NCBI GenBank assembly: GCA_035582835.1
Contig: JAYKAV010002955.1
Location: 943,707-1,007,706, forward strand
DNA from: Phoebastria nigripes
Lineage: Eukaryota > Chordata > Aves > Procellariiformes > Diomedeidae
DNA length: 64,000 bases
Direction of reading: 5' to 3'
Position numbers and translations under genes: made by a program. A model generated the notes under the pieces. It ran no database searches, had not been told where the DNA came from, and saw nothing but the letters and a program-made list of their open reading frames with translations. Below, piece by piece: positions 11,868 to 30,330 of the stretch (positions within the stretch are counted from its first letter, which is position 1; the number at the start of each line of letters is the position of its first letter).

Positions 11868-14800
11868 TTTTATACAGTGTGTGGACATACAGGGTTTTAG
11901 AGTGTTTTCAGGATCCTGCAAGTAAGTTTTGTTTATGTTTGTATAAAATTTTTATACTTACTTGTATTATGTACAGTATAAACTTAAGTATTAATATTTA
12001 GGGTCTACAATAGACAGTATCCTGGCTGAATAAAGTGCATATCATGAAATGGGTAGGTTACTGACAGCACCATGGATCATAGGAACCTAACATCCAGCTG
12101 ATAGTCTCGTAAAGAGAAGCAGGAACTTGTAAAAAGCAGCACAAACTACCAGAGTTTTGGAGACCTACTAAATACCGTTTGAGCGCACTGGCTTTTCTTT
12201 TTAGTTTTAATGGCATTAGTTTCATGTGGACCCTTTGTAATGGTGTAGTGAGGCTTTGAGAGCAGTCACAAGTCTGCTGCAGCCTTCCCCTATGTGGCAG
12301 ACTATTGATTACAAATTTGATGTGCAGTTGCTTTTTGCAACTCAAATAATGCAAGGCCTACTCAGTTTAGGTAAAGTACATTTTTTCCACCCAAATGTGC
12401 AAAATATCTCAAGTCTGTTGGGGACACTGGAACATATTTTTTTGGAGATGACACATCAAACTCCCCAGTCCAAGCAATGCAATACCCTGTAGTTTCTAGA
12501 ACCAGATTAAATACAGCACTTTCTAGTGATGATTTTCTAGAAGTCTTTTTAAAAAATTATGATATATTGTCATATTCAATACGTAATTTATAAATATGTT
12601 CTGTCTCTGCATTGAAGTAGTTTGTCATTTTACATACTGTGTTATGTTTCTATACTCTAGATTTGATCCACAAGCCTCTGAGATCAGTCTCTCATAGTAA
12701 AATCTAGTAGTGTATCTTTAGATGACCAAAGAGGAGGCCTCACTGTTCTAGTCTTAGCATGTTACGATATGTTTACAGTTTTTTGTAAAAATAAACAAGA
12801 TGCTAAGAGTTCTTCCCCAAATAATATGAGGCATGTGTGTCGCAATGTTGACGATGCGACGTTTGGCATGATGGCTAAAATAGCCTGGTGCTGAAATAAG
12901 GTGAAAAAAATAGATAGGAAGATGTTTAAAAAGGATTTCAACCTTCAGTATTCAGTACTTGAGATCTGTTAAATTTTTTGAAATAGAAATGTCTCCTACT
13001 ATAGTGTTATCTGTTCTCTAAGAGCCTTGCAGACCTGGTATGTTGTGAAAGCAGAATAGTCATTTTGAGGTTGAAGAACAGCAGAAAGACCTGTCCGAGC
13101 AGTTGTGATTGGAAAGGATGTCAGCTCCTTGAAGAGGGTATAAAAAGGCTTTCAACAAGCAGTATGCTGTAGCTTCATCTGGAAGTAAGTCTGGAGGCAT
13201 AGAAATTATGCAGATGGGCTACATAATCATTTGGTAACAGAAGGAAGCCAGCTCATGTCCTGTGTTTCAACTTTTATCTCAGATCCTTTCTTCCCAAAAA
13301 GCACAATTGTAGTCTGATGAAAGCAGGAATGGCTGTTGAAGGTACGCAGCTAACTCTGCTTGTTCTCTGTCCAATCTCTATCTGTTGCTTTTCCTTGCGA
13401 GAGATCATGAAATAGTATTGTCTGACTGCCACATATTTGGGCTGATGTGAAATTTCTAGCTTGCTTGTTAAATATGTTATCTCACTCAAATTGACACGAG
13501 TTGATATCTTTGTAATAAAATTGTACTAGAATTTGGTGAATGTTCTATCAATCAAGTTCATTATGGAAAATGATGAGAAAAACACACGTACTCCCTGTTT
13601 CTCTCATGCATCCACCACTGGGTGTGCTTCTGTAAGTGATCAGTAAATTACTCCTATGCACAGTTATTTTTTCTAAAGATTATTTCATTTTCCAGAAGTG
13701 TTCACATTTATGCTGGATTTCAGTTTCATGTGTTATACTCAGATTTAGTTCAAGTTTTGATTTTACTCATTGACAAGCTTGTCAAACTTCCATGTGTGCA
13801 TTTAGTATATATAATTACTGAGAATATAATTTATACAAACAATTCCAAAATACAGAAACTTTCACTATTAATTCTTTTAATCTGTAAGAGGCATTATTAA
13901 CATTCATCAATGTTGAATGTTTCGAACTTCAGCTTTTCTGCTATTGTTTTCTGCCTTTTTGGCATACTTCAATCACATGGCCAGTTGCAAAAAGCAGTAA
14001 TGTACTTTTAATTGTCAAATTAATGTGAAATAATACACAGTTGCAGAATACTACATTTTTGGCAATGGATATCCTTGCTAACTGGTCCATAATCCTAGGA
14101 GAGGCTCAAAGACTGAAAAAATTCTAAAAGATTTGTCGTTTGCATCTGTTTGTTCCATATCCCGTATGATGGGTAAGTAACTGCCTGTGGAAATGGCTAG
14201 TGTCAGCATTAAGCCATAGCTGAGAAATATTTCTCCTTTTATTGAACACATTCCCAAGCTTCCCAATACTTTTCCATCTCCTCCTAGTGCCAAGCCATAA
14301 CCTAGATGGGCCCAAAAATGTAGTGTAATGGGTCCAGACCGGTGCTCTTAGAGTCCAAATTACAGTCTTGACTGGCTGAGTTAATAAAATATGTATGATA
14401 GTGAAGTGAAAAGCTGCTTCCCAAATGAAACGCTGTGATTTTAAAACACAAATGTCTGAGCCACTTCAGCTGTCTTTTAGCCCCTGTTTAATGCAGTCCT
14501 TAAAGCAGTGGCAGCTCTCTGCACACACACAAGCACACACACCGTTGGCCTTTTCCAGTCTGGGAGAGGAGGGTCTGGCTGTCATAGGAGCCTTCGGTGG
14601 GTCCTCGTAAGCTCTAAGCTACTTCAGTTTTTGCTCTTCTGACACCTACACAGTGGGTGTTTTCTCCTGCGTCGCAGCCATCTAGAGCAATCTTGGAGGG
14701 GCAGGAGGAAATGTGTGTGATAAAACACGGAATGGAGGACATGGCTCACTGGAGAGAACCAGGATATCATAAAGAACTTGAGGATCTTGAGGTTTGAAGT

Positions 14801-15147
14801 AACAAGTGCTCTGACTTGGAGAAAGAAGTCCTACTATAAACTTGGGATTGTGACAGAAACACAGGCTTCAGGGAGGATTCAGATTCACGTGTTAGTCAAA
14901 GGATCAGCTGGCCGTGTGACGATGGCCATGCAGAAACTTCAGAGTGAGACTTCATTAGGAGAGATTTCCAGCACACGTACTGCTGCTGAAAGTGGTAGTG
15001 TTGGTATAACCCAGTGGGGAGGGAGACCTCCAGTAGCACACTGGGTGCAGTTGTGATCACCCACAGAAGAGTTGAGCTTAGACTTCTTTAAGCGCAGTGG
15101 AGAAGCGTTAGACTTGATCAAGGGGGTAGAAGGGCATCATCCTCAAT

Positions 15148-15400
15148 GAGACTAGAAGGGCTAGGCTTGTGAAGTCTAGCCAAACAAATGCTGAGAGGGG
15201 ATATGATCGTTGTCTATAAGTACATTTGGATGTAAACACCAAGGAGAGAAAGTACAGTTTAAGCAAATGGCCAACACTGGCGCTGGAACAAATGGATACA
15301 AGCTGGGCTGTGAATAAATTGAGGCTGGAAATTAGAAGGAATTTCCATATCAGAGCTGTGAGATTTTGGAACAGTTTTCTTTTAGGAATTAATAGAACAA
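15148..15400 (+). mobile_element. Degraded CR1 LINE fragment (end of ORF2)
   Basis: The stretch reads like the distal reverse-transcriptase ORF of CR1 elements of reptiles and birds: actagaagggctaggcttg, ctgagaggggatatgatcg, tctataagtaca, then aacaaatggatacaagctgg, tgaataaattgaggctgga, aattagaaggaatttc, and a final ttttggaacag. The corresponding peptide (TSWAVNKLRLEIRRNFHIRA, then VRFWNS) matches the conserved C-terminal region of CR1 ORF2. It is truncated at both ends, and the CR1 3' tail is not evident. The pattern is the older amniote type rather than the young chicken CR1-B/F type. This is the best single clue that the sequence is from a sauropsid. Confidence 0.8.
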
Positions 15401-17364
15401 AAAAAACCTAAGGGCATTTTAGGTGGGCACTCAGGTTATAAGAGGGACTATTTCTTGTGTAGACTGCCCCAGGCATGGGCTTTTAATTGGTCCATATCAG
15501 CTGTAATGTCGCTGTAGAAGCAAAACCAATAAACTGTTTTGTGTTTTTTTTAACCCTATATAACAGCTCAAGGAAACACGTTCTGATGAGTGCAGTCTTT
15601 CTGATTGGTGACTGCTAGATGTAATCTCCAAAAGACTTGTTTGTACCATTAAAATCAAGGAGTTTTGTGTGTGTATAATCATTTATAAGATCAGAGCCTA
15701 CAGCTGTTCTTTGAATTATGTTGTAGCCACATTCTTTAGGGATGTGTAATTTCTAATTTTTTTGCAGTTCTTACCCTTACAAGTAAATCCAAATTCTGCC
15801 AAAGGATTCTGGTCTTTATCTGACTTAGAACTGGGGTTACCAATCCAGAAACACCTGTTGAAATAGCATAAATCATTTTGTGAAGTATTCATTAAGAAGC
15901 AGTTTTCTTCCATTTTTATGGAGTTTGTTTTTATTTTCTTTTAAAATTTTTGTGTATTTTAATTTTAAAAATCACTGCTGCAGATCTTAGGTTCTAACAG
16001 TTGTAATCCTCTGTGTGCGAGACTGTTTTGCCGCAATAGTTTGGTTTTTTTAAACGATTTACGTTGATGTTGATTATTGTTACTGATCTTGCAGTACCCT
16101 AGAAAATGCTCATATGAGCAGAAATAACTCAGATGACAGAATCTGTACATGTACCAGACCCAAAAGTTTATTGAATAAGAAATTTAGAGCCCCGGTAGAA
16201 CTTTTATGTGAAGTATGTCATAGGAACCTCTTGAAGTCATTACGGCTAGCTTAGATGTTGAAATGATTTGCGTGTTTTGTATCTCGTAGAACGATTAGGA
16301 TATTAGGTAGTGCATTGAAGGTGGAAACACAGAGAAGTGTGTCNAAGAAGTGAAATCGTCCAATCTGCATATAAAAAGGAAAATATTTTCTGCTTTCTGA
16401 ACAATAAACTTGTACCAGCTGTGTAGGGTGCAGTGTCAGTGCTTGTTTGGTAGCAGAATTTGAGACTGCTGGGCATGGTATGCTAGGCTCTCTTCCCCTT
16501 CTCCACACCCCTTCCTCTTAACCTTTCTTGAGTAGGTTGGATGCACTCTAACATAATTTGAAAGTACTCAGACCTTTCAGATCCTGTAATTTATTTTCGC
16601 TTTTTTGGCGCGCTCTCTCACGAGTTTTTTTTCTTTCGCAACATTTTTGCATTGGTACAATTTCTTATTTCTTAGAGGTGCTATTTTTTCTGGATAATGT
16701 CTAGTTTGGCATCTCAGTTGTACCAATTTATATGACATCCAGTTTTCCATCAGTGAGAGCTTAGCCAGTTGCAATAAACTAAGGGACAAACGCTTTGTTC
16801 TTATGTATGAATTGACAGATTTCAGTCTCTGTTGTCTAAGGGTTTTGTAATGATTACTGAATGTTTTCTATTCAGGTATCAAGTGGTTTAATAGCACAGT
16901 GAATGCCGGTACCACTGTGTGTATGGTGAAGCGATACTGCTCTGTGACTCCATTCAAAACTGAATGTCAGCTGCCTAAGCATAAAAATACTTACTGTTTA
17001 AAGTGAGTGCTTGCTCCCATGTTGTGTTTCATCTGCATGTGCAGATGCTGTCCAGTGACGCCTGTACTTAGGGTTTGATAGGGCAGAGCATCTCCTGTGA
17101 AATGAGAAGTTTTCCCTCTTAATAAGAACACAAATACAGGTCACTTAGTTCTTCTAAAGCTAATCTCATCATGCTAGAATGGATACATCAGATGAAAAAG
17201 ACTAACAAGAGGCTGGAAGATACTTGGAGAAATAACCTTTAAAACAAAAGACCTGGATTTAATGCTTTTACAGTCTTTTATACCTGAAAATATGTATACG
17301 TGATTAAGCTGAGATCCTATGAAAGAAAAAAAAATAAGTATTTTTTCTTCCATTTTATTTATAG

Positions 17365-21724
<4,360 letters not shown>

Positions 21725-23499
21725 TGAGAGGTGGTTTAATACTCCTTGCCTTCCGTTGCTTTAAAAAAATGACGAAGATTTGAGCTATCAAAATGGAACA
21801 TTTTGCCCACTCCTTTCCGTGTCAAGCAGTCTGTGTTAATACCACTTCATTTCTGTTCATATGTCTCAAATGTTTTCCCCACAGACATCATCATTTCCCT
21901 CAGAAAACTTATTTTGTTGCTGATATTCCCTCAATGTGTTGAATTTCTGTACATCTTTCTGTTGCTGTATTGCCTGGTGTCAGGCACACTCATTGTAAGA
22001 GAAGGAGACACCATCACTTCCCTTTTCCAGGACAAGGATCCTGCTGCTTCCACCCGGTGTCATGTGTATATGTTGTATTTCTCTTCCATTGTCATATCTG
22101 GTTCTGTTTGTGCTTTTTTCCTTTTACTGTTTTAACATACCTGAAAAGTCTTTGCTGCAGTTACAGCCTGCAGAGCAGTTACTTCATGCGTTTGGTTGAG
22201 CTGCATCTGAAATTGTATTTCAGCTCAAATGAGAGGAAAAATATATGCAAGAAAGTTTGAAATGTTTCCAGACCTAATAAAATCACCTACTTACCTCTCT
22301 GAATGGCCCTAAATGTGGTTCAGCATCTAACAGATGGACAGGCTTGCTTGAGATGAATTAATTACTGTCTGTTACAGAAGTAGAGAGGAAAAACAAGCAA
22401 GTCAGTTTCTATATAAAAATTATTCAGTCATGTGCTTGTCTTATCAAAGATCTGATAGATTGTGGATGTAATTGCTGTGGTATTCATCCACAGGAATTAA
22501 TAATACGATTTTGACAACAAGGCATCATGCTTAAATGACTGTTCCAGTTACACATTGCTGTCAAATAACTCAAGCCATGAACTCTTACTTTTGGAAGCTG
22601 AAAATAGCCTGGCGTTACATAGTACTTATTTAAATGAGTATGCAACACGCCAAAAACATCTTCACAGTCAAAGAATTGCCTTTAAAATATGACTTTCAAG
22701 AAGTTAGTCATGAAGTTGCTTTCTCAAATCTATACCCGTGTAATTATGCACCTCATTGAAACGCACAGTGATTATTGCACTCACAGTCACAGCATCTGTA
22801 CATAAATAATAGACAATTACCTGCAGTGTTTTAAAAATGGAAATGCATACCTAGTGTTTGAAACTTAAGCCTTGGCTCACATGCTACATACATACTTGCT
22901 GGAGATATCTGTCCTGTTGGGGCTGCATTTTTTGTATTGCACAAATTCCAAATTGAGATTAGAAAAAAATGTCATTCATTATTGACTTCCTTAAGTGAAT
23001 TTTGTGTGTGTTGTTTTTGTTGTGAATGACTGAAAAGTTTAGAGAAACAAATGGATAGTCAGATTGCCAATATGTGTGTAAAGCTACATAAAANGCTAGG
23101 TTTTGATTCTAGTTTTAAAAAGCAAGCCTTTTGTGTGCATGGTATATTAAAAGGCTAGTAAAATCTGATTTTAAAGGTACACATCTGTTACAGTTATTAA
23201 CCAGTCACTTTCTGTAGCCTTTTATTGTTCCTATTTCTTTTCCTACAACAGAATATTCACAATTTCAAGGAAAATTTAAGTTTTAAAGTCANTTTTGAAA
23301 ACTTCCACTGTTTCTTTTTGTGCATGTATGTGAATAGGCACAACATTTTGATTCTGACCTGTTCTAACAAACTCCTATGTAGCTAGGTATTAATGAAGAA
23401 TAAAAATGTAGTCTTAGAAGGTATGGAAATAGGGCTGTACTAGACTTTACATTTGAGCACTTAAGGCACTTAGGCTGTGATATATGCTCTTTTCTATTA

Positions 23500-24410
23500 C
23501 AGATCACTTCAAGAGGCTACCTGTCTCTAGTTTCAGACTAAAATGTGTATTTACAACCACCTTCAAAAGACTGTTGCNCTTATGTTACGTTTCTCTACTA
23601 GTGGCCTCTTCCCACGTCTGTAGTTTTGCCTCAACATATTATTTATTATTTAGACTTGTCAACCTCAGAAGTGATGAACCACTAAGAGGCTGTGAAGTGA
23701 ATGTATTGCACACAAAATAAACAATTCTCATCACCTGTTACTAAGTCCTTCTTTTCTCTAGTTCTGTGTAGTATCTCAGTTTCTGTCCTTTCTCGTTAAT
23801 GTGCGTCTGAGATCATCTCATATCTCAACCACAGCTATGTTTCTCTATTCTTGTCTTAAAAATTGTGGTCTCTTCAGCAGTGGGTTGCTTAAATTTATCA
23901 CTTTGCTGCTGCAACAGCTAACTGCAGACCTTCTTCACATCTGTTCCAGGGCTCTTCTCTTGTTTTGCCAAAGAAACACCCTAGCTCTTGCCTATCTGTG
24001 TGCTAGGGAATGACTATGTCATTCCCTCCAAAGCTTCAGCTACTCACTTCCTTATCCACTGGTCTAGCCAAGTTTCATGACTCATTTGCCTTTTTCTTTC
24101 CATCACCCACTCTCTTTTCTTTGCCTCCTCTCATGCATATTCCTGCTTTGACACTTGGTCTATCCTGCTTAATCCTATTACTCCGTGCTCTTCCTTGAAA
24201 GTTAACCCCATCTCTCATCTTCTGCTTGTATTGAGCTTGAAGATAAGCAGAGACTCAACAGCATAATGCCTCCTTCATGTGCTTGTTGGATACCATCCGT
24301 CATTGTTTTCTTGTTTGGTTAGCCTCTGAGCTCCTTAGGGCAGAGCCTGTGTTTCTTTCTGTCTTTATGAAGTGTGTGATTCTTTGAGCCTTACATAAAT
24401 AATAATATCA
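23500..24410 (+). mobile_element. Probable ancient L2-like LINE 3' region
   Basis: The order resembles the end of ancient L2-type LINEs. It begins with cacttcaagaggctacctgt, runs through long CT-rich decayed stretches with ctcatctca-like words, then has ctgagctccttagggcagag and tgtgtttctttctg, and ends tacataaataataat. The last blocks match the familiar 3' tail of the form gctccttgaGGGCAGGGAcTGTGTcT...aaATAAATaat. Boundaries are approximate and divergence is high. A MIR-type SINE sharing the same tail is possible. Confidence 0.45.
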
Positions 24411-24512
24411 CATCATTAAACAGCTGTCTTTGTCACTTTTAATCTTTATTACTATCCAGCGTCCTATATTTCAAGTGATGCATCACAAGCTTGGATAGTA
24501 AGCCCTGCATTT

Positions 24513-24532
24513 AAAAAAAAAAAAAAAAAAAA
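24513..24532. repeat. A20 homopolymer
   Basis: Twenty consecutive adenines lie about 120 bp past the L2-like tail. It could be the decayed tail of a retroposed fragment or a simple run. No gene-like body is recognisable immediately upstream. Confidence 0.9.
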
Positions 24533-26484
24533 GCTACCTTTTCACCTTATATCTAGACATTTAGGGTTTTTTTTAAAAGGAGAATATTTATGAGCAGCAG
24601 CATGTAAGTACTTGGATGAATAGATAGCTGGACCTGGTTCTGCTGTAATGATAGTTTTACGGCAGTGAAGGCAGTGAAGTCACACTCCCTTCCCCTTCCT
24701 TCCCAGTTACAAATGCTGATGACTAATAGCTAATGCATTTCCTCACTCGAGAGAGGTGAAATTCCTCCAAATACATTTGTCTCCACATCATGATGAATGT
24801 CATCACTCAGTTTGTCTTTCCTCACCTGCTATATTCTCTCAACAGTCCCACGGTCCTGACTAGATGTTGGCCAAAGTACTGATCTGCATTATCAGACAAT
24901 ATTAAGGCTTAAGAGTTGGGTGGTATTACCATGCAATAAATGATGTACCCTTAGCAGTCCTACTAGCTCTCTTAATGTGCTCAGCAGGAAATGTAACAAA
25001 ATGGCACTCTCCACCTTTCAGAGTTCTCCAAGAGGGACGAAAAATTACCCAGATTCTCCATTACTGTTGCATAGACAGGAAGGAGCTGCTAAGTGAAAGC
25101 ACTTTTTCTTTCCATGGAAGTCTGCAGGCAGGTCATCAACATTTCCATGGTATGAAGGGCATTTTATAAAACTTTGTAATGCCAGCATAGGATGCTCATT
25201 CTTTGCCCAAGGGCTGGACGGGGGTCATTGGCAACTGCAGCTACTATACTGTCACACTCAAATCAGGACATTGGCAAGGTCAAGGTCAGAGACACCTACA
25301 AACTGGGAGACTTGGGAGGAGTAGATGGGTCAGACTGTAACAGGAGACCCAGGCGTTTTTGATTAGTCTCTCTTCACACTTCTGGTGTCACTGAAATGAT
25401 GCATGGGCTTTGCTAGAGCTTTATATAAATCTCTAACTTCTAAAATAAGCTTTTGTTGCTTTCTGCTTTTTTTGCAATTGTATGCAACATGCATTTTCTG
25501 CATTCTTCCCACACTACAGATCAAGAAGTTCATTTGATATTTTGAACTTTAGAATTTGCCTTCCCTGGAAGCAGCTATGAATATTCATAGCAATTGTATA
25601 TGCTTTTAAGATAGACTTGTCCCGAAGGTGGGATGCTTTGTGTACTGTTCTGTTGTTCTTGATGTGCTGAGGTAGGTTTTGAGCCACCCCTCGTACCCAG
25701 GAGAGTCTTATATAATAGAAGTTTTTCAGGAAAGGAAAAAAAGGTCATAGGTTTGTGGTTGTGCTATATTGTCAGACTGTAGTTTAAAAAGGAATTGGCA
25801 AATTACGTGTGTCCACCTATGTATTTGTCTAACGACTAAGACTAAATATGAATTGTCAATTGTGGAAGAGTTTTATCCCATAAAGTAATTGTAATAGGAC
25901 AATTCTGGCTAGAAGTACACGCATGTGATTCCCAAGTGTTTCAGAAGGAAACTTTGCACACATTGAAGAGGCTTTGGTTTATTAGCCTGATTGCAATGAA
26001 TGGAAAGTGTAGCTTTAACTGGAGAGTCTGTTGTAAGAGATTTCACTGTCGTGAATCCCCTCAGGTATTAGTGTTGTAAAGAGTGTAAAAAAGAACAGAT
26101 GACAGAATCTTGCATGTGAAAATGAATGGAGCTGGAGTAAAAGCAATATGCTTTGTTTAAAAAAAAAATGTTTACAGTTGTGTGACTGATTCCTTGAGCT
26201 GTGAACATGCCAAAATTTGAAAATAATACAGTGTTTGTGCTGAAAATTGTCTAATTTAAGTTTATAAAAAACAGCTTGGAAAGCAAACAAGTAACATGTA
26301 TGCAAGTATTGAAATAAAAGATTTTGAAGAGTATTTTAACTTGGCGTCCCCAAAGAAAAGCAGATAGCCCCCATGAGACTGACATAGTGTTTAATATTCC
26401 GAGCACATCTGTCACTAAGCACTGCAGAATTGCTGTGTTCAGGTTAAATAATCAACAAAAAACCTTTCTTCCTGTGGCTTCTTA

Positions 26485-26588
26485 AGTTTGTTCAAAGAGA
26501 AACTGAAAAGCAGAGGGAAATCCCTTCAAGTACAATTGGAAAGAGACGGGATTTCCCTGTGTTAATTTGATGCTTTTTTGAACAAACT
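26485..26588. repeat. 104-bp near-palindrome (hairpin-forming)
   Basis: The left arm is 26485-26524, the loop 26525-26547 (23 nt) and the right arm 26548-26588. The outermost 12 bases (agtttgttcaaa against tttgaacaaact) and the innermost 11 bases (agggaaatccc against gggatttccct) are perfectly complementary. The 17/18-base middle is partly paired, including several possible G:U pairs. The length and shape fit either a small hairpin-type MITE or a transcribed stem-loop of the miRNA-precursor type. It lies on the transcribed strand of CTBP1 intron 4. No function is demonstrated. Confidence 0.75.
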
Positions 26589-27547
26589 CAGATGTTACAA
26601 AAGAAAACTTGTTGACTTTTTTTTTTAGAGTGAGACATGATTATTATGGTGTTTCTAGTGATGCTTTTGAAATGTCTTTATCTAACATTTGTAGTACTCC
26701 GACATGAGCATCTAGTGTGTAGTCTTCTAACCTGAAAAGCGTGTTAGTTCTCGTTCTTCAAAATACCCTTACTCACTAGATGTACTCACTCACTTTTTTT
26801 TTTCCTCTGTCTTTTATTGGTAGTGTGTCAAAGGGAAATACACACCTCTTGATACATGTGGCATGGAGTCATGCCCAAACAGCAATTTCAGGCACAACTC
26901 TGAAATATGACAGTAAGGAAAGTGGAACAGAGAAAAGCTTAAGGTCAATGTGAATACCAAATGGTATCGCACTCTTCTTAACTAGGTGCCGTATGATGGC
27001 CTGTATTTATTCATCATTTAGGTATGGATACAAAATTTTTTAAAGCCTTAGATGACAGGGTTCTTGGAGGTGTTTTAATGCTGAAAGGATGTTATTCAAA
27101 ATGAAAGAAAATACTAGTTCAGAAAGGAGATTCCATGCATTGAGAATGGTTGAGCTTCAGATTAAACAAATGATCCTTTATTGCATCCATTTTTGAGGAT
27201 TAATTTTATAGCTTTTTATTAAAGCCAGCTGGTCCGTCATGGGTAAGAGTAAGTCCTTGGCAGAATGTGTTCACAAGCGGTAGTGTTTTACCATAAACAG
27301 GCCCAGCAGGCAAGCCCTTGTATTACACAGATTATTGCAGATTACGTGACATCTTCTGGCATTTCAGATCTCTGGTTGCAGAAGGTGCAAGCCTCCTGCT
27401 TTGTTTTGAACAAGGCAATGTGAAACAGCCCAGATGTAACATTCCTGATCTTTGTGATGATTTCTAGTGGGACGGGAGCTGCCTCTTTTTTATCCTCTTC
27501 CAGTTGCTGTGCAAAACAGTATGGTTTGATACAAGCGTTTGCAATAG

Positions 27548-27871
<324 letters not shown>

Positions 27872-30076
27872 TGACACTGTATAGCGTTTATTTATGTAAA
27901 CAAGCAGATTCTCATTTGAAAGAAATTTCTTTCCCTTTTGCTACTTTCAGATCAAGCAGGTTTATAACTGATTAAGAATTAGCTGGTGGCTTATGTATTG
28001 TTGCTTTTATTGTCTTTTTTGCTCAGTAACATTGCATTTGTGGAAAAAATTTGCTCTTTTTAATGTTGCTCAGATTTAATAAAGTTGCATTTATGTAAAA
28101 GCGCTTTTTCTATGTCTTCTAGTAGCTTCTTCCTTTACCTGTGTATTTTCAGGTAGCAATTCTGCCTTTCACTCTTGTTCCTCAGTTTGAGTTCTTTAGA
28201 TGCAATTTAAGGATTATGACTAAATGGCTCCCCCCTGTGCTCAGTCCTGATGCTTGCAGAGCGCTTCGTGGATGGGTCACATTTACAGCATTGCATTATT
28301 TGGAAAAATAATGTTTCTTGGAATTAGTACTAACATCTCCCTAAAGTTTTAAGTATTGTTAAAATAATTTCAAAATCTAGGTGTACAAACTGCTCTGTTA
28401 TTGACTAATCTGATAGTAAGCTTTTTCATTAAATGTCTAGCTTCTGACTCCAATGTCAGTGTAGGTAAGAGCAAGAAATACAACGTTGGGATGTAAGAAT
28501 GTAGATAGTGTACAGGGAAGAAACTCTAAGATATAATAGGTGATTTTGCTGTTCTTTATGTATGGAGTGTTTGTATGTCGGTAACAATGACAGTAGCACT
28601 CTTTTGCAGTAAAATCATTGCTTGGCTTCTGAGAAATAGTTTGCACCTACTACTCTTGAACTTTAGGAGAACTGAAGTAATTACTGAACGTGTTCCACAG
28701 TCATGTAGGATCATGGCAGAAAACTGACGATACAACACGCTTCTTGATTTGAGAGTTTAGGGATTTTGCAGATCCATCCCAACATAAAATCAGGGTTTGG
28801 GATTTAAAACTCTAAAAAATTAAGAAGTTTAAAATGCAAATCTCTAAGAGAACAGAGCTCTGTCACCCTGCCCTGAACGTTCTCTTTTGTTGTGTGCTCA
28901 GGCACATTTAATGGTTATTACATGGTTAGAGGTCTTTGCAGGCAGACGTCTAGACCCAAACAGAATCACATGGAATTCAGTGGGACCGTCTGGAGACTTA
29001 GCAGTGGTCACTTATTATACAGTGGACTGTGAAACTTGGGCCAATGTGTCTTGGCAGGTTTTTGAGTGGAGGTGGATAAATGCAATGAGCTTTGGAGAGG
29101 GCTTAGTGCGTTAATCAGAGAAAAAAACAAAACAAAGCTGGTTAAAACTGAGTGATACCATCTGAAATGAAATGCATATAATAAAGTCTGTACTGGAAAG
29201 GATGTCGTAAGCATTTATCTTGCTGTTTGTTATCCTTCATGATTAAAACAAGGATTAAAATGTTAGAAGATAGTTCTTGCTTTGGATAAAAGTTTGGATG
29301 AAGCAATCTGTATTGTAACAGCTGATGTGAAAACCATAAAATTGTTAACACCTCTGACTGCTTAGATTGCGTAGAGCAGATCTTCTGAATATGTATCAAA
29401 AAGAGCAGAATAGTTTTTTTAGGCTGACAGATGTTAGAGTTGGCCTAAAATTTATAGAGAGCATTGCATGCCACTTTTGTCCAATGTTGCACGCTCATGT
29501 AATAACCAGTTTTTAAACAAAGTACAGAGAAGTATGATGCATCTCATTTCACCAAAGTCTCAGCCTGAATTTTATTTAGAATCTGAAATTACATAACCTT
29601 GAAATGACTTTGAAAATTTGGTGTCAGTCTTCTCTTTCAGTAGCTTTTCCCTTTAATTAGTCAGCATTCTGCCTAGCCATCGTGCTTGGCCTTGTAGACC
29701 CAGAGTAGCTCAGAGAAGTGTTTCAAGCTTGTGTTTATTGAACCCATGGTAATCAAGTGCTCTTAAGAGAAGCTGAGGTCATCTTTAGTTTTACAGATTT
29801 GAGAAAAAAACACTGCAATTTAAACGCAATACATTTTTAAAGCAGCTATGCAGGTTTAGTGTAGGTGAATTTAACAGCCATCAGCAGTTCTAGCTGTGAA
29901 GCTCTTTCAAGCTTCCACCCATTGTCAAGGGTCATCTCCAGCTGCATCCACCCTTAGTTTATCATGAGTCACGTAATTCATTCCCTCTAGAATGCATTTA
30001 TGCAGCCATGTTCTGTTTTATTTGGACTTGTCTTAGTACCAGCTTTAGAGTTTTGTAAATAGTCCTAAAATGAAAA

Positions 30077-30110
30077 CTCAAGCAAGGTTATTGCTCAAGC
30101 AAGGTTATTG
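30077..30110. repeat. 17-bp tandem duplication
   Basis: Two exact head-to-tail copies of ctcaagcaaggttattg lie in CTBP1 intron 5. This is a small replication-slippage duplication. Confidence 0.95.
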
Positions 30111-30330
30111 CTATTAAGAAAATTTTAGCAGGGTTCAGTTTGATTAAAATTTTCAAGTCCTCCAAAGGACATATAAATACACTAAGCTATACTTAAAAAT
30201 CAAATTATCTATTTACAAGAGCACAGAAATAGGAAGGATATATGAGCTCCCGCGAGCCTACACGGCATGTCTGCACAGCAGGCGTGATGGTCACTTGGGT
30301 GAGCCCTCCTGTGCTAGTTTTGATCTAGTT

